The notes under the pieces: generated by a model
Told to the model about the DNA's origin: nothing
The model's database searches: none
Seen by the model: only the letters and a program-made list of their open reading frames with translations
Made by a program: the position numbers and the translations under genes
Assembly: GCA_030150045.1 (NCBI GenBank)
Contig: JASLGM010000010.1
Coordinates: 1 to 55,881, forward strand
DNA length: 55,881 nucleotides
DNA from: Taishania sp.
Lineage (GTDB): Bacteria > Bacteroidota > Bacteroidia > Flavobacteriales_D > Crocinitomicaceae
Reading direction: 5' to 3'
In this document: positions 43,744 through 53,254 of the stretch, in pieces
Layout: each line of letters starts with the position of its first letter
How positions within the stretch are numbered: the first letter of the stretch is position 1

Positions 43744-43834
43744 TAAAAATTTTTACTATATCATAAATTAGATTAAAAAAAAAGTGTTCTTTTCAAGAGA
43801 AAAGAACACTACTTTAATAATTAATTAAGATAAT

Positions 43835-45118
43835 TTAATCTACTCGCGTCACTACTCCTGAATATTCTTTCGACTCTCCTGGCATTGATTGCTGTAAAGT
43901 AACCTTCCAAACGTAAGGTTTTTGAATCGGAATCAACTCTCCAGACGAGCTATCCACGCCATTCCATCCATCGGTGTTATGGGTGCGATAAATGACTTTC
44001 CCAGACGAAGGCTCGATGATTATCATTTCAAAATTAACTTCTCTAACTTTTAAAGCGTATGGAATAAACACACGGTTTCTAACATCTAAACTATTGACAT
44101 TGAATGCTGTTGGTGCTAATAGATTGTAATTTTCTTGTACGAAAACGGTTTGTGTTAATTTGAAATCGCAACCTAGATCATTTTTCGCTTGTACTGAAAT
44201 ATCGTAATTTCCTTTCTTAAATACAGTAAATTCTTTGTTGTCATTCGGTTTTGACTGCCCATTAACGGACCATCTTTCAATATTTTGAAGACCTGATACA
44301 TCGAATGAAGTATAAGGAATACCTTTTTCAAAATAATAGGCTTCTTTTATTTCGATTTTACCTTTTTTGTCGTTAGAACTAACAGAGAAAGTGTTTATTT
44401 TTTGTGCAGTTGAAGCGTGCATCAATTGATATTCACCTGGTGTTTTTGCCGTAAATTCGAACTGAGTATTTGCTTTAATTATTGTCTTTTCTTTTGGTCC
44501 AATAAGGATTAGTTCTTGCGGAAATGTATTCTGAATACTAATTTTATCGTTTAGACAATAGGTCGCATTCAAAGAAGTAATGGTGTAGCTGTCTTGCTTT
44601 TCACTTTTGATAATGGGGAATACTGCGTTTTGTTGATTGTTGTTCTGTGGGCTTTCATTTTCTAGTTTTGTAACCGGATCAAACTCTGATTTCCCAATTG
44701 TTTTGGTCGTATTGTTTCCTTTCTTTTCGAATAAAGTGATGTTTTTTGAATTGCCTTCTTTTGTTTGAATATTTTCATCAATTGATGTAATCGATTTGTG
44801 TTTATCTGTTTGGTCAGTATTTTCAGGTTTGATGTTGAAATGTGATTTTTTTGTAGAACTCTCTATTGCTAATTCTTTATTTTTTGTAACTTTTCCCGTC
44901 GATTTCGCATCAGATTTCTCTGTGCTAAACAAGAAGAATAAGGAGGTAGAGCATGCTACAGCTAACGAGGAAAAGAAAATTTTTCTACCCAAATTGTTTT
45001 TAGGTCTTACAGGCATAGAAGCGTCTAACCTAGCACTTAATTGTGTCCAAGCATTAGCATCAAAGGGGTATTCCACTTGATCTAGACTTTCTTTTATATT
45101 TTTGTCGAAATCATTCAT
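43835..45118 (-). CDS. Probable anti-sigma/membrane partner with gliding-type C-terminal domain
   Basis: 427 aa from ATG 45118, which overlaps the sigma gene stop by 8 nt; the ATG at 45136 lies further inside the sigma gene. A cytoplasmic part (about 1-45, KNIKESLDQVEYPFDANAW) precedes one membrane span (about 48-66) and a Lys/Asn/Thr-rich periplasmic linker to about 175. PKD-like strands follow, with a C-terminal VNSLDVRNRVFIPYALK...GWNGVDSSSG region like the gliding motility-associated C-terminal domain. The position after an ECF sigma gene and this topology suggest an anti-sigma factor; there is no zinc-binding HxxxCxxC motif, so it is an inference. Confidence 0.65.
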   Translation of the reverse strand: MNDFDKNIKESLDQVEYPFDANAWTQLSARLDASMPVRPKNNLGRKIFFSSLAVACSTSLFFLFSTEKSDAKSTGKVTKNKELAIESSTKKSHFNIKPENTDQTDKHKSITSIDENIQTKEGNSKNITLFEKKGNNTTKTIGKSEFDPVTKLENESPQNNNQQNAVFPIIKSEKQDSYTITSLNATYCLNDKISIQNTFPQELILIGPKEKTIIKANTQFEFTAKTPGEYQLMHASTAQKINTFSVSSNDKKGKIEIKEAYYFEKGIPYTSFDVSGLQNIERWSVNGQSKPNDNKEFTVFKKGNYDISVQAKNDLGCDFKLTQTVFVQENYNLLAPTAFNVNSLDVRNRVFIPYALKVREVNFEMIIIEPSSGKVIYRTHNTDGWNGVDSSSGELIPIQKPYVWKVTLQQSMPGESKEYSGVVTRVD

Positions 45119-45683
45119 ATTGATGTAAATTGACAAATTGTTCGTTTAACATTCCACTTAATTTAGCTCTTGCTTTTGCTAGGTTTGATTTTGAAGTTCC
45201 TTCACTTATTCCTAGTTTTTCTGCAATTTGCTTATGCGTAAATTCCTCCATGACATACATATTGAACACAGTTCGATATGCAGGTGAAAGTTTTTCAATT
45301 GCTTTCATTGCCAATTCAGATTTTATTTCATCCATTTGCGCTTTTTCTTTGATTTCTATCGGATCCTCCGCCGTGTCATAACTATTGTAATCTTGAATTT
45401 CTTGGAAGAATTCTTTGTTTTTACGCACATGATCTATGCTTGTATTTGCAACAATTCTTCGAATCCAACCTTCAAAACTACCTTGGTTGTTATAAGAAAC
45501 TAATTTTTCAAAAACCTTAATAAACGCATTTTGTAGCACTTCTTGAGCGGTATCTCTATCACTTATATATCGAAAAACAACGGCTAGCATTTTTCCGTAA
45601 AATTTACGGAACAGCATTTCTTGAGCACGTCGCTCGTTGTTTATGCATCCTGCAATTATTTTATCAATATCCTCCGAATTCAT
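45111..45683 (-). CDS. ECF RNA polymerase sigma factor
   Basis: 190 aa. Region 2: AQEMLFRKFYGKMLAVVFRY, RDTAQEVLQNAFIKVFEKL, FEGWIRRIVANTSIDHVRKN (seen in parts). Region 4: YRTVFNMYVMEEFTHKQIAE and KLGISEGTSKSNLAKARAKL. It directs polymerase to a stress or envelope regulon. It is co-transcribed with the membrane protein gene at 43835. No autoregulatory promoter could be recognised upstream. Confidence 0.93.
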   Translation of the reverse strand: MNSEDIDKIIAGCINNERRAQEMLFRKFYGKMLAVVFRYISDRDTAQEVLQNAFIKVFEKLVSYNNQGSFEGWIRRIVANTSIDHVRKNKEFFQEIQDYNSYDTAEDPIEIKEKAQMDEIKSELAMKAIEKLSPAYRTVFNMYVMEEFTHKQIAEKLGISEGTSKSNLAKARAKLSGMLNEQFVNLHQYE

Positions 45684-45844
45684 CTCGTCTCAACAGTCCA
45701 TGTTATAGACGAAAGATACTAAAAACAGTTGCCTGATGTGATTATTATTAATTTTTTCTATTGTTATTTTCATGCGAATGGTTGTTTGTGTTTGAAAATG
45801 ATTAAATTAAGAGAACATTTTTAGCTAATTAATCTATTAACACT

Positions 45845-46774
45845 ATGAAAGTAACCGTTGTCGGCGCCGGTAATGTAGGTGCAACTTGTGCAGATGTTTT
45901 GGCACATCGTGAAATTGCAAACGAAATCGTCTTGTTAGATATTAAAGAAGGGTTTGCGGAAGGCAAGGCACTTGATATTTGGCAAACAGCTCCAATAAAT
46001 TTATACGATTCTAGGACCATTGGTTCAACGAATGATTATGCTAAAACTGCTCATTCTGATGTTGTTGTAATCACTTCAGGTTTACCTAGAAAGCCAGGGA
46101 TGTCTCGTGATGATCTTATCGCTACAAACGCTGGAATTGTAAAAAGTGTTACAGAAAATATTATTAAATACTCTCCGAATGCTATCATTATTGTTGTTTC
46201 AAACCCATTAGATGTAATGACGTATTGTGCGTTTTTAGCTGCTAAAGTGGATTCGAAAAAAGTATTCGGAATGGCAGGGATTTTAGATACCGCTAGATAT
46301 CGAGCTTTTTTAGCGACTGAATTAAATGTTTCACCTAAAGATATCCAAGCCGTGTTAATGGGTGGGCATGGTGATACAATGGTGCCATTACCTAGATATA
46401 CAACAGTGGGAGGGATTCCAGTTACTGAATTGATAGCGGAAAATAAATTAAATGAGATTATTGAGCGTACAAAAGTAGGTGGTGGTGAGATTGTTCAATT
46501 GTTAGGCACTTCGGCATGGTATGCTCCTGGAGCTGCAGCAGCTCAGATGGTTGAAGCTATTGTACGAGATCAAAAACGTGTTTTTCCAGTTTGTGCTTGG
46601 TTACAAGGTGAATATGGTATTAATGATTTGTATCTTGGTGTTCCAGTGATTTTAGGGAAGAATGGGATTGAACGCATTATTGAGCTAGATCTTAATGATA
46701 CTGAAAGAAAGTTATTAAATGAGTCTGAAAAAGCAGTTCGTGAAGTGAAAGAAGTGTTGGACAATATGAATTAG
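45845..46774 (+). CDS. mdh: Malate dehydrogenase
   Basis: 309 aa, of the LDH-like MDH type. Rossmann start VTVVGAGNVGATCADVLA, NAD-specific Asp in VLLDIKEG, VITSGLPRKPGMSRDDL (substrate Arg), VSNPLDVMTY, and catalytic His in LMGGHGDTMVPL. The Arg of DTARYRAFLA is also conserved. It interconverts malate and oxaloacetate in the TCA cycle. Monocistronic, ending at a bidirectional terminator. Confidence 0.96.
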   Translation: MKVTVVGAGNVGATCADVLAHREIANEIVLLDIKEGFAEGKALDIWQTAPINLYDSRTIGSTNDYAKTAHSDVVVITSGLPRKPGMSRDDLIATNAGIVKSVTENIIKYSPNAIIIVVSNPLDVMTYCAFLAAKVDSKKVFGMAGILDTARYRAFLATELNVSPKDIQAVLMGGHGDTMVPLPRYTTVGGIPVTELIAENKLNEIIERTKVGGGEIVQLLGTSAWYAPGAAAAQMVEAIVRDQKRVFPVCAWLQGEYGINDLYLGVPVILGKNGIERIIELDLNDTERKLLNESEKAVREVKEVLDNMN

Positions 46775-46799
46775 TCCCCTATTATTTTTGTAAATAAGA

Positions 46800-46836
46800 A
46801 ACAACAAAGGCTTTGAATTTCAAAGCCTTTGTTGTT
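46800..46836. terminator. Bidirectional terminator between mdh and miaE
   Basis: A 17-bp perfect inverted repeat: AACAACAAAGGCTTTGA, ATT, then the exact complement. T-rich flanks serve mdh on the plus strand and A-rich flanks serve miaE on the minus strand. Confidence 0.9.
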
Positions 46837-46846
46837 TCAATATTAT

Positions 46847-47431
46847 TTATCCGTGAATAGATTCTCCTGTCCCATATTTCTCCATGAGTGAAGCCTCAAA
46901 CTCAAGAAATCGTTGCCAATGCATGTCAACATCTACTTTTCCACCGTATTTTTTTGCAAAGCGGATGAAGGTCATATAATGTCTTGCTTCACTTTCCATT
47001 AAACTTCTGTAGAATTCTTTCAAATCTTCATCTTGTAATTCTGTACTTAATATCTTAAAGCGTTCACAGCTTCTTGCTTCAATCATTGCTGCAAACAACA
47101 TCTGATTGACAAAATGTAATTCTTTTGATCCTGAGAATTGCTTTAAATATTTGGATAAATCACCTACATAAGGGTCTTTTCTTTCGATGGTTAATTGAAA
47201 TCCACGGTCTTGTAATTTTTTGTGAACCATGTCGAAATGTTGCATTTCTTCAATTACAATGGCACTCATTTCCTCAACTAAATCTGGTAAATAAGGATAT
47301 TGAACAATCATTGAAATGGCATTACTCGCAGCCTTTTGTTCGCAAAATGCATGATCAATCAATACTTCATCAATGTTCTTTTCTGCGATATTGACCCATC
47401 TTGGATCTGTTGACATTTTTAAGCCTAACAT
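46847..47431 (-). CDS. miaE: tRNA-(ms2io6A)-hydroxylase MiaE
   Basis: 194 aa diiron ferritin-like enzyme. Helical metal ligands: DHAFCEQKAA (Glu), VIEEMQHFDMVHKK (ExxH), MIEARSCERF (Glu) and SEARHYMTFI (ExxH). It hydroxylates the isopentenyl group on A37 of tRNAs. A -7 box TATCTTTG lies on the minus strand at 47451-47458, 19 nt before the ATG. It is convergent with mdh. Confidence 0.9.
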   Translation of the reverse strand: MLGLKMSTDPRWVNIAEKNIDEVLIDHAFCEQKAASNAISMIVQYPYLPDLVEEMSAIVIEEMQHFDMVHKKLQDRGFQLTIERKDPYVGDLSKYLKQFSGSKELHFVNQMLFAAMIEARSCERFKILSTELQDEDLKEFYRSLMESEARHYMTFIRFAKKYGGKVDVDMHWQRFLEFEASLMEKYGTGESIHG

Positions 47432-47450
47432 GTTAATTATTGTTTTGCGG

Positions 47451-47458
47451 CAAAGATA
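47451..47458 (-). promoter_or_regulatory. -7 box for miaE
   Basis: TATCTTTG on the minus strand matches TAnnTTTG, 19 nt before the miaE ATG; no clear -33. Confidence 0.4.
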
Positions 47459-47476
47459 TCCAAAATAAGTTGATTT

Positions 47477-48439
47477 CTATAATCGTTGGTATTCAAAGGT
47501 AGGGCAGCCTTTTAGTCCATTTGCATTGTAGAAGTCAATCAATCTAAATTTGTATAAATATCCTTCATTGTCTTCTATAATCCAAGTTCGATTACTTGAA
47601 ATTGAATAGGTAGATCCATCAAATGTCTTCCAATTAAACCCAATCTGGTTCCAATCAGGTTTTAATGTTAATGCATTTGCATAACTATAATCAATCGAAG
47701 CAAAATCCTTTTGACCTGTCACTTCCAACATTTTAACATCTCCAGAAGGATTCGCTAATACACCGACAACAATGTAAGGAAAAAATTCAGGCATCCAATA
47801 CACATGAACATATTGTGTGATTACTAAATCCCATTTTTCTTTTTCTGGTTGTACCAACACTTCATGAACTTGACCATTCATGGATAAATGAGTGTAATTA
47901 TAGTTTGGGTTTTTTGAGAATGAAATAAGATGATCGTTACTACCATCGAGCATAGCGAAGCGTCCTTTAAAATGCGTTTCATTATTATCTAAAATTTGAA
48001 ATTTAAACCATCCTTGTGGATTTCCAGCTTCATCAATACCTCTATCAACAAGATACAGATTTTCAGTTTTTATTGCAAATGAATCTGCATGACCTGATGC
48101 TGTGTCCCATCTTTTGATAGCTTCAAATCCAAGCGTATCGGTTATTTGCTCAAATGTTTTACTAGTGATTGCTGCTGCGTACATTACTTTCGCAGCGTTT
48201 AATATAATTCGTTCACTATTATTTGACACTCCTAGATCCCAAATGACCTTAAGGTTTTCACCAACATTTCTATTCGTTCCTAAATCAAAATACATTTGTT
48301 TTTTGTAGTCTGCTCCAAGGTCAGAAAATGCTGTAATTACATCACCTTTATCAGGCATTGGAACAGGAAGCTCTTTTTTTCTACATGACAATAGAAGGGA
48401 GGGCATGACAATTATTAGCAAAATGTATATCTTTTTCAT
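47477..48439 (-). CDS. HmuY-family haem-binding lipoprotein
   Basis: 320 aa. Lipoprotein signal LLLSC (Cys about 19). HmuY-type beta-rich sequence: KQMYFDLGTNRNVGENLKVIWDLG in two pieces, IILNAAKVMYAA, and the end NWKTFDGSTYSISSNRTWII, then EDNEGYLYKFRLIDFYN. HmuY proteins bind haem at the cell surface and hand it to a TonB-dependent receptor, whose gene is just upstream (6 nt gap). The haem ligands are not identifiable by eye. Last gene of the operon. Confidence 0.82.
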   Translation of the reverse strand: MKKIYILLIIVMPSLLLSCRKKELPVPMPDKGDVITAFSDLGADYKKQMYFDLGTNRNVGENLKVIWDLGVSNNSERIILNAAKVMYAAAITSKTFEQITDTLGFEAIKRWDTASGHADSFAIKTENLYLVDRGIDEAGNPQGWFKFQILDNNETHFKGRFAMLDGSNDHLISFSKNPNYNYTHLSMNGQVHEVLVQPEKEKWDLVITQYVHVYWMPEFFPYIVVGVLANPSGDVKMLEVTGQKDFASIDYSYANALTLKPDWNQIGFNWKTFDGSTYSISSNRTWIIEDNEGYLYKFRLIDFYNANGLKGCPTFEYQRL

Positions 48440-48445
48440 CGTTGT

Positions 48446-50704
48446 TTATTTTTTTATTTTTTGATTAAATTGGAATGTAAGTGTAGAAAAATAGGTTCTA
48501 CCCATTCCAATTGAGATACTTGAACCACCGCCTTCGTGAGCACCTCCACCTGAAAGTCCATCAATGGTTGTTATGTTGAAAATGTTTTTTACACCAACTG
48601 CTAAACCAATACGGTCTTTCCAAAACTTAGTGGTCACTGTGGCATCTAGCATGCTATATGATTGTCTTTTATTTTCAGTTATTGAACCGTTATTATCAAA
48701 TATAAAATTTGGCATTTTCCCCGTGAATTTGTAAAACAAGTTTATTGTTGTTTTCGCTTTAGAAAAATGATAAGAAGGGTTGATCTTAATCTCTGGATAA
48801 AAACTACCTGTAAGCCAATCTTCATTTAATCCTGTTTTTGATTGACGTGCTTTAATGGTAACCCCTGCGTCTACAGTTAATGTTTTTCTAGAAAAGTTTA
48901 CGTTAGAAGCAAAACCATAAGATTGTGAGCGCATTAGGTTGACATAACTGTACTCAGCTCCTTCAATTTGTGCTAAAGTGATTAAGTTGTGTAAGTCGTT
49001 GAAATAGACTTGATTTGTCCAAACGAAACGACATTTTCCTTTTTCATATTCAGTTCTTAATGCTAACTGAAAATTGTTTGAAGTTTCAGCTTTTAAATTG
49101 TCATTCCCTTGAATATTATGATTGATATCCACAAAATAGAAATATAGCTCTTTTAAAGACGGTGCTCTAAACCCTCGGCTATAAGAAAATCGCAATCCAT
49201 TGTTTTTTGTGATTTGATACTTTACAAAAATAGAAGGAATAATTGGAGATCGATATATCGAATTATAAGATGCTCTTATTCCTGGTTTGAAGGTTAACTT
49301 CTTCCAAGGTGAATATTCTGCTGTTGTAAAAATAGCATAATCTCCCATTGCTTTTTGAAAATCATTCATTCGGATTCCTCTTGAACGTTCTACATTAATA
49401 TCATACCCAACTTCATATTGAAGTTTTTCAGAATGATTATACACAAATCCAGTGCGGCTAATCATTAAGTCAAAAACGGAAGTGTCATGATCAGAAGAAG
49501 CTTGTGAAGCCATTAACTCAATCTTTGTTAAATCATTTAAGTAAGTGTTTTTCCTTCTTTTGAAGTAGTTGTATGCGTTCACAGAGTTTATCGTCCATTT
49601 TTTAGAAATTGCACCTGTTAAAGAAATGTTGTTGTCAAAACGAATGGTTTTGTATGTTTCGTCAATAGCACGGATTCCATACGGTGCTAGTGGTTTTCCT
49701 TTATTTTCGATTAATTCGTCAAAATATCGAACGTTAATAGCAAGTAATAAAGGATTAATTTGATGACTACTTATCTTTTGCGTAAACTTAATTCCACCAA
49801 ATAGCTGTTCTCTAGGTTTGAATTGTTTATTTCTTTGAATATCCGCAATTCGCTCTTTCTCAAAATGAAATGGGGTATCACTAGCATTCCAACCATCGAA
49901 AAAATGACGGTTTATGTCAATACCAATAGTAGATTTCTTGAATGCTGTCGCAGCATCTAATTGTAGATTATAGGTTCCATTACTTTCGTAATGACCTCTT
50001 AATCGAGCATTAACGATTGATCCTGAATTACTCTTTGTAATAATATTAATTGTACCAGCTAAAGCATCAGATCCGTAATTAACGGATAAAGGACCTTCAA
50101 TTATTTCTATTCGCTCAATGTTGTTAATGTTGATTTGATCCAAGTCTACTGATCCATTTAAACGACCAATAATTGGAACACCATCAACTAATAGTTTTAT
50201 ATTTTCTCCTGATATTCCTTGTAGAGAAAGACTTGAACCAAGAATAGCGTCATTTGAAAGTTGAATGTTAAGTTCATTTGAAAACAGTTGAGTTAGATTT
50301 TGGGCCCCCATCTGCTCAATTTTCTTCGCATTGATGACACGCACCGTTTGGATTGCATCGCCTATATAGGTTTGATGCATTTGACCCGTTACAATAAATT
50401 CATCCATTCTTTTTGAGATAGGGTAGAGTATTAATCTCGTCGGTAGAATGTCTATTTTAGTGAATGTTCGGGTTTCAAATCCAACGGCGAACACTTCAAT
50501 AAAATGACCTGTTTCTACATTTGAAAAATCTACTTTACCTTCCTCGTTAGATTTTAATTCACCAACTTTTGTTTCCTGGGCATAGATATGAACAGAGGTT
50601 TTGATAACAGAAGAATCTTTTGAACTGATAAATTGTACCTTTTGTGCAAGAGAACAAACAGTTGTACCAAAAAAGAGAAAAAGAAGTAAGAGTTTATTAT
50701 TCAT
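48446..50704 (-). CDS. TonB-dependent outer membrane receptor (haem uptake context)
   Basis: 752 aa. Signal peptide ending CSLAQ (about 20), an N-terminal carboxypeptidase-regulatory-like beta sandwich (about 25-105), then the plug: FIVTGQMHQTYIGDAIQTVR, LSLQGISGENIKLLVDGVPI, RIEIIEGPLSVNYGSDALAG. The 22-strand barrel runs to the end, which is QFNQKIKK rather than a terminal Phe. It imports a ligand across the outer membrane with TonB energy. HmuY-type genes on both sides suggest haem. It overlaps the 50697 gene by 8 nt. Confidence 0.9.
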   Translation of the reverse strand: MNNKLLLLFLFFGTTVCSLAQKVQFISSKDSSVIKTSVHIYAQETKVGELKSNEEGKVDFSNVETGHFIEVFAVGFETRTFTKIDILPTRLILYPISKRMDEFIVTGQMHQTYIGDAIQTVRVINAKKIEQMGAQNLTQLFSNELNIQLSNDAILGSSLSLQGISGENIKLLVDGVPIIGRLNGSVDLDQININNIERIEIIEGPLSVNYGSDALAGTINIITKSNSGSIVNARLRGHYESNGTYNLQLDAATAFKKSTIGIDINRHFFDGWNASDTPFHFEKERIADIQRNKQFKPREQLFGGIKFTQKISSHQINPLLLAINVRYFDELIENKGKPLAPYGIRAIDETYKTIRFDNNISLTGAISKKWTINSVNAYNYFKRRKNTYLNDLTKIELMASQASSDHDTSVFDLMISRTGFVYNHSEKLQYEVGYDINVERSRGIRMNDFQKAMGDYAIFTTAEYSPWKKLTFKPGIRASYNSIYRSPIIPSIFVKYQITKNNGLRFSYSRGFRAPSLKELYFYFVDINHNIQGNDNLKAETSNNFQLALRTEYEKGKCRFVWTNQVYFNDLHNLITLAQIEGAEYSYVNLMRSQSYGFASNVNFSRKTLTVDAGVTIKARQSKTGLNEDWLTGSFYPEIKINPSYHFSKAKTTINLFYKFTGKMPNFIFDNNGSITENKRQSYSMLDATVTTKFWKDRIGLAVGVKNIFNITTIDGLSGGGAHEGGGSSISIGMGRTYFSTLTFQFNQKIKK

Positions 50705-51023
50705 TGTGTTGTAGAATATTATAGGTTTCCCTCATCAATTGTGCAATTTGTGCTAATTCCAATAATTGGCTTAATTCAGTAAAGGTGAGTACAAACGAGA
50801 ATCCCGCAACTTCTGGATGAGAAAGTAAAACGGTTTTTGCTTTATGATGAATCGCAATGTCATTCGACTGGACTTTCGAACAAATATCTTCTACAAAACC
50901 ATCAAATTGCTTTGATTTTATTACCATTTGTCCTGTTCCGAAATTGATTTGTATGGCTCTACAATTCGAACATTCGACGATCAAACCCAATGTTGATTTT
51001 GCTAAGATTCTCGTTGCACACAT
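50697..51023 (-). CDS. Small DUF6686-like protein
   Basis: 108 aa, cytoplasmic. VECSNCRAIQINFGTGQM near the N-terminus has a CxxC pair and resembles, from memory, DUF6686, a small family that travels with haem uptake genes in Bacteroidota. The second half is helical (FVLTFTELSQLLELAQIAQL). Lies 6 nt after the DUF6607 gene and overlaps the receptor gene start. The CxxC may bind metal; its function is unknown. Confidence 0.6.
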   Translation of the reverse strand: MCATRILAKSTLGLIVECSNCRAIQINFGTGQMVIKSKQFDGFVEDICSKVQSNDIAIHHKAKTVLLSHPEVAGFSFVLTFTELSQLLELAQIAQLMRETYNILQHNE

Positions 51024-51029
51024 GTATAC

Positions 51030-51944
51030 CTATTTTATGGTAAGATGATCTTCAATTAATTTCTTAACTGTGGCTTTTGTTTCTTTCGCATTAAACTTCT
51101 TAGCTTTACCTGCTTGATCAGCTAACTCAAACATCTTCATATATATCACATTCCCATTTTTGAAAACATCAACCGTGATTGTTCCGTTTGCCAATTTCTC
51201 CGTCCAAATTTCACGAACGATTGACCAAAATTCTTGCGTTTTAGCCCAGTAATCCTCAGCAGCTTTACAGTTGTAATTTCCAGTAAAGAAACGCTCAACA
51301 CCTTTTTCATTAACTAAAACTTGATCTTTTTGATTGTCTTGACGTAAAATCTTCTCATTATCTTGATCTAAAATCCATCCGTCTGGCAAAATTTCAATGT
51401 GTGAAAAACGACCTGTTACGTTGTAATCATCACGTTTAGTGTGCTCACGACGTGGAAGTGGTGCGTCTGATTTAGATTCCCAAAATGAACGACCATCAAC
51501 ATGTACCCAAGTGCCATAACCTTCATAACGGGGAGAGTCATCTACTTGAAACACTTTTTGTGTCCATGTACCTTTCGCTTTTTCATTAGAAATAGTCACG
51601 TTTTTCCAAGTTTGATCTTTGTCATAAGCTAACATTTTCGTGTTTTCAAATAACCAATCTTGACGCCAGTGTTTCACAACCATTGTGTCTTTTACTACCA
51701 ATAAATGTTGAAGGGAAATAAAGTTGTCTTTACTTTCCAAGACTTTTACCAATTCAACACCCTCTTCAAAATAACGGTCTTGATATTCGTAGTCTTTATT
51801 GTCAGAGTATGTTTCTCCAAAGAAAAAAGTTACTTTGTAACAACCTTCCATTTTTAAAATCGCTTGACGATCTAAGTCTTTTTTTGTTTGTCCAAATGCA
51901 GCGCATGACAACATCATTAACGCCGGTAAAACGAATTGTTTCAT
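51030..51944 (-). CDS. DUF6607 family exported protein
   Basis: 304 aa from ATG 51944; an ATG two codons earlier (51950) gives MVMKQF. Signal peptide ending AAFGQ. KMEGCYKVTFFFGETYS, KHWRQDWLFENTKMLAYDKD, GYGTWVHVDGRSFWESKSDA (20 residues) and DAPLPRREHTKRDDYNV are typical of DUF6607, a beta-rich periplasmic family found in haem-related operons. Its biochemical role is not known. 28 nt after the T9SS gene. Confidence 0.75.
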   Translation of the reverse strand: MKQFVLPALMMLSCAAFGQTKKDLDRQAILKMEGCYKVTFFFGETYSDNKDYEYQDRYFEEGVELVKVLESKDNFISLQHLLVVKDTMVVKHWRQDWLFENTKMLAYDKDQTWKNVTISNEKAKGTWTQKVFQVDDSPRYEGYGTWVHVDGRSFWESKSDAPLPRREHTKRDDYNVTGRFSHIEILPDGWILDQDNEKILRQDNQKDQVLVNEKGVERFFTGNYNCKAAEDYWAKTQEFWSIVREIWTEKLANGTITVDVFKNGNVIYMKMFELADQAGKAKKFNAKETKATVKKLIEDHLTIK

Positions 51945-51972
51945 TACCAAATAAGTGTTTGATTGTTTAATT

Positions 51973-53202
51973 TTATTGCTTAACTAAAGATTTAACTACA
52001 GTATACCCGTTTTGTACAACTTCTACGAAGTACATACCTGTAGTTAAAGTTTGAATATCCAAGGAAACCGTATTTAAACCTGCTTGTCCATTAATAGATT
52101 CAGTTTGCACAGTTTGTCCCATTTGATTACGGATAATGATTTGTATACCTGATGATTGCGCATCAATGACTAAAGTCAAATTGTTTTTTGCAGGGTTAGG
52201 ATACAAATCAACTAAGGTCTCTTTTGCAGATGTGATGCCAGCGTTTGCAACTTGTGAAATATTAAACGACGCAACTCCAGTTCCTTGCCCAGTAAATGCA
52301 GTAGGGAAAAGTTTAAAGATATCCCCATTTGATTTTTTTACATAGTAAACAGTTGTATCTGAAACAGACCATTGAAAAGTAGTATAATCAACAGATTTCC
52401 AATCCGCTCCGATAATATTATTATCTGTTCCAAATGAGGAGGATTGAAAATCACTATGTGCTGCCTGTTCACCTGCGTTTACAACAACTTGTGCAACTTG
52501 AACACCTGGTGCAGCTAAGACACCAGTAACTGTATTCATTCCACTTTGACCATATATATCATGATACTTTCTAAACCATAAATCAAAACCAGCTACTTCA
52601 TTGTCAACAATCTGACCAGTTAATAGGTTGACAAAAATAAAGTTCTTGGAAGCATAATTGTTTCCAGTAATAGATAAAGAAGTAGGATTAGCAGTGTTGC
52701 CAAGCCTAGCAAATCGTAAATTCAAAGTACCTGCTGATTTATTTATTAGATCTAAAACGATAACTGTATCAGCAATCTTCAAAGTGTATAATGAATCACC
52801 AACAACGTTATGTGTTGTCATGTTGTATGAACCCCAACCGTAATCCATAGAGTTTGTACCTAATCGATTGAAGGCTCCATTATAACTTCCTGCATAGTTG
52901 AATAACTCATTCCAATTATGCATACCAACTGTATCAACAATCGAGAAATCTGAATTCTTTCCATTTGGATAACGATATACTTTCGTATTAGAAGGATTAG
53001 AAAAAACTGTAGCACTCATCGTTTGTGTCTCTATAGCAATATGCCAAGATGACGCTGGAACAGCTACTTTTTCACGATTATTTAACGTATAAAAGACCTC
53101 GTTGGCATACCCAGGTCCCATAATTATGTTATCTTGTACACCAGTTTGGGCAAGGCTTCCAAAAGTTGTCAAGAGTAAACTGAAGAATGTAATTTTTTTC
53201 AT
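51973..53202 (-). CDS. HmuY-like domain with type IX sorting tail
   Basis: 409 aa. Signal peptide ending SLAQ (about 19). The central region (about 25-315) is HmuY-like: GADWKSVDYTTFQW, TVYYVKKSNGDIFKLFPTAF aligns by eye with GFNWKTFDGSTYS and NEGYLYKFRLIDF of the lipoprotein at 47477. The last 75 residues are a type A sorting domain (LVDLYPNPAKNNLTLVIDA, IIRNQMGQTVQ, LTTGMYFVEVVQNGYTVVKS). It would be secreted and surface-bound via T9SS. First gene of the haem-type operon. Confidence 0.78.
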   Translation of the reverse strand: MKKITFFSLLLTTFGSLAQTGVQDNIIMGPGYANEVFYTLNNREKVAVPASSWHIAIETQTMSATVFSNPSNTKVYRYPNGKNSDFSIVDTVGMHNWNELFNYAGSYNGAFNRLGTNSMDYGWGSYNMTTHNVVGDSLYTLKIADTVIVLDLINKSAGTLNLRFARLGNTANPTSLSITGNNYASKNFIFVNLLTGQIVDNEVAGFDLWFRKYHDIYGQSGMNTVTGVLAAPGVQVAQVVVNAGEQAAHSDFQSSSFGTDNNIIGADWKSVDYTTFQWSVSDTTVYYVKKSNGDIFKLFPTAFTGQGTGVASFNISQVANAGITSAKETLVDLYPNPAKNNLTLVIDAQSSGIQIIIRNQMGQTVQTESINGQAGLNTVSLDIQTLTTGMYFVEVVQNGYTVVKSLVKQ

Positions 53203-53254
53203 GTTTATTTAGATTAAATATAAATTGCGAAACAAAAGTACAACCAAGGTAGTC

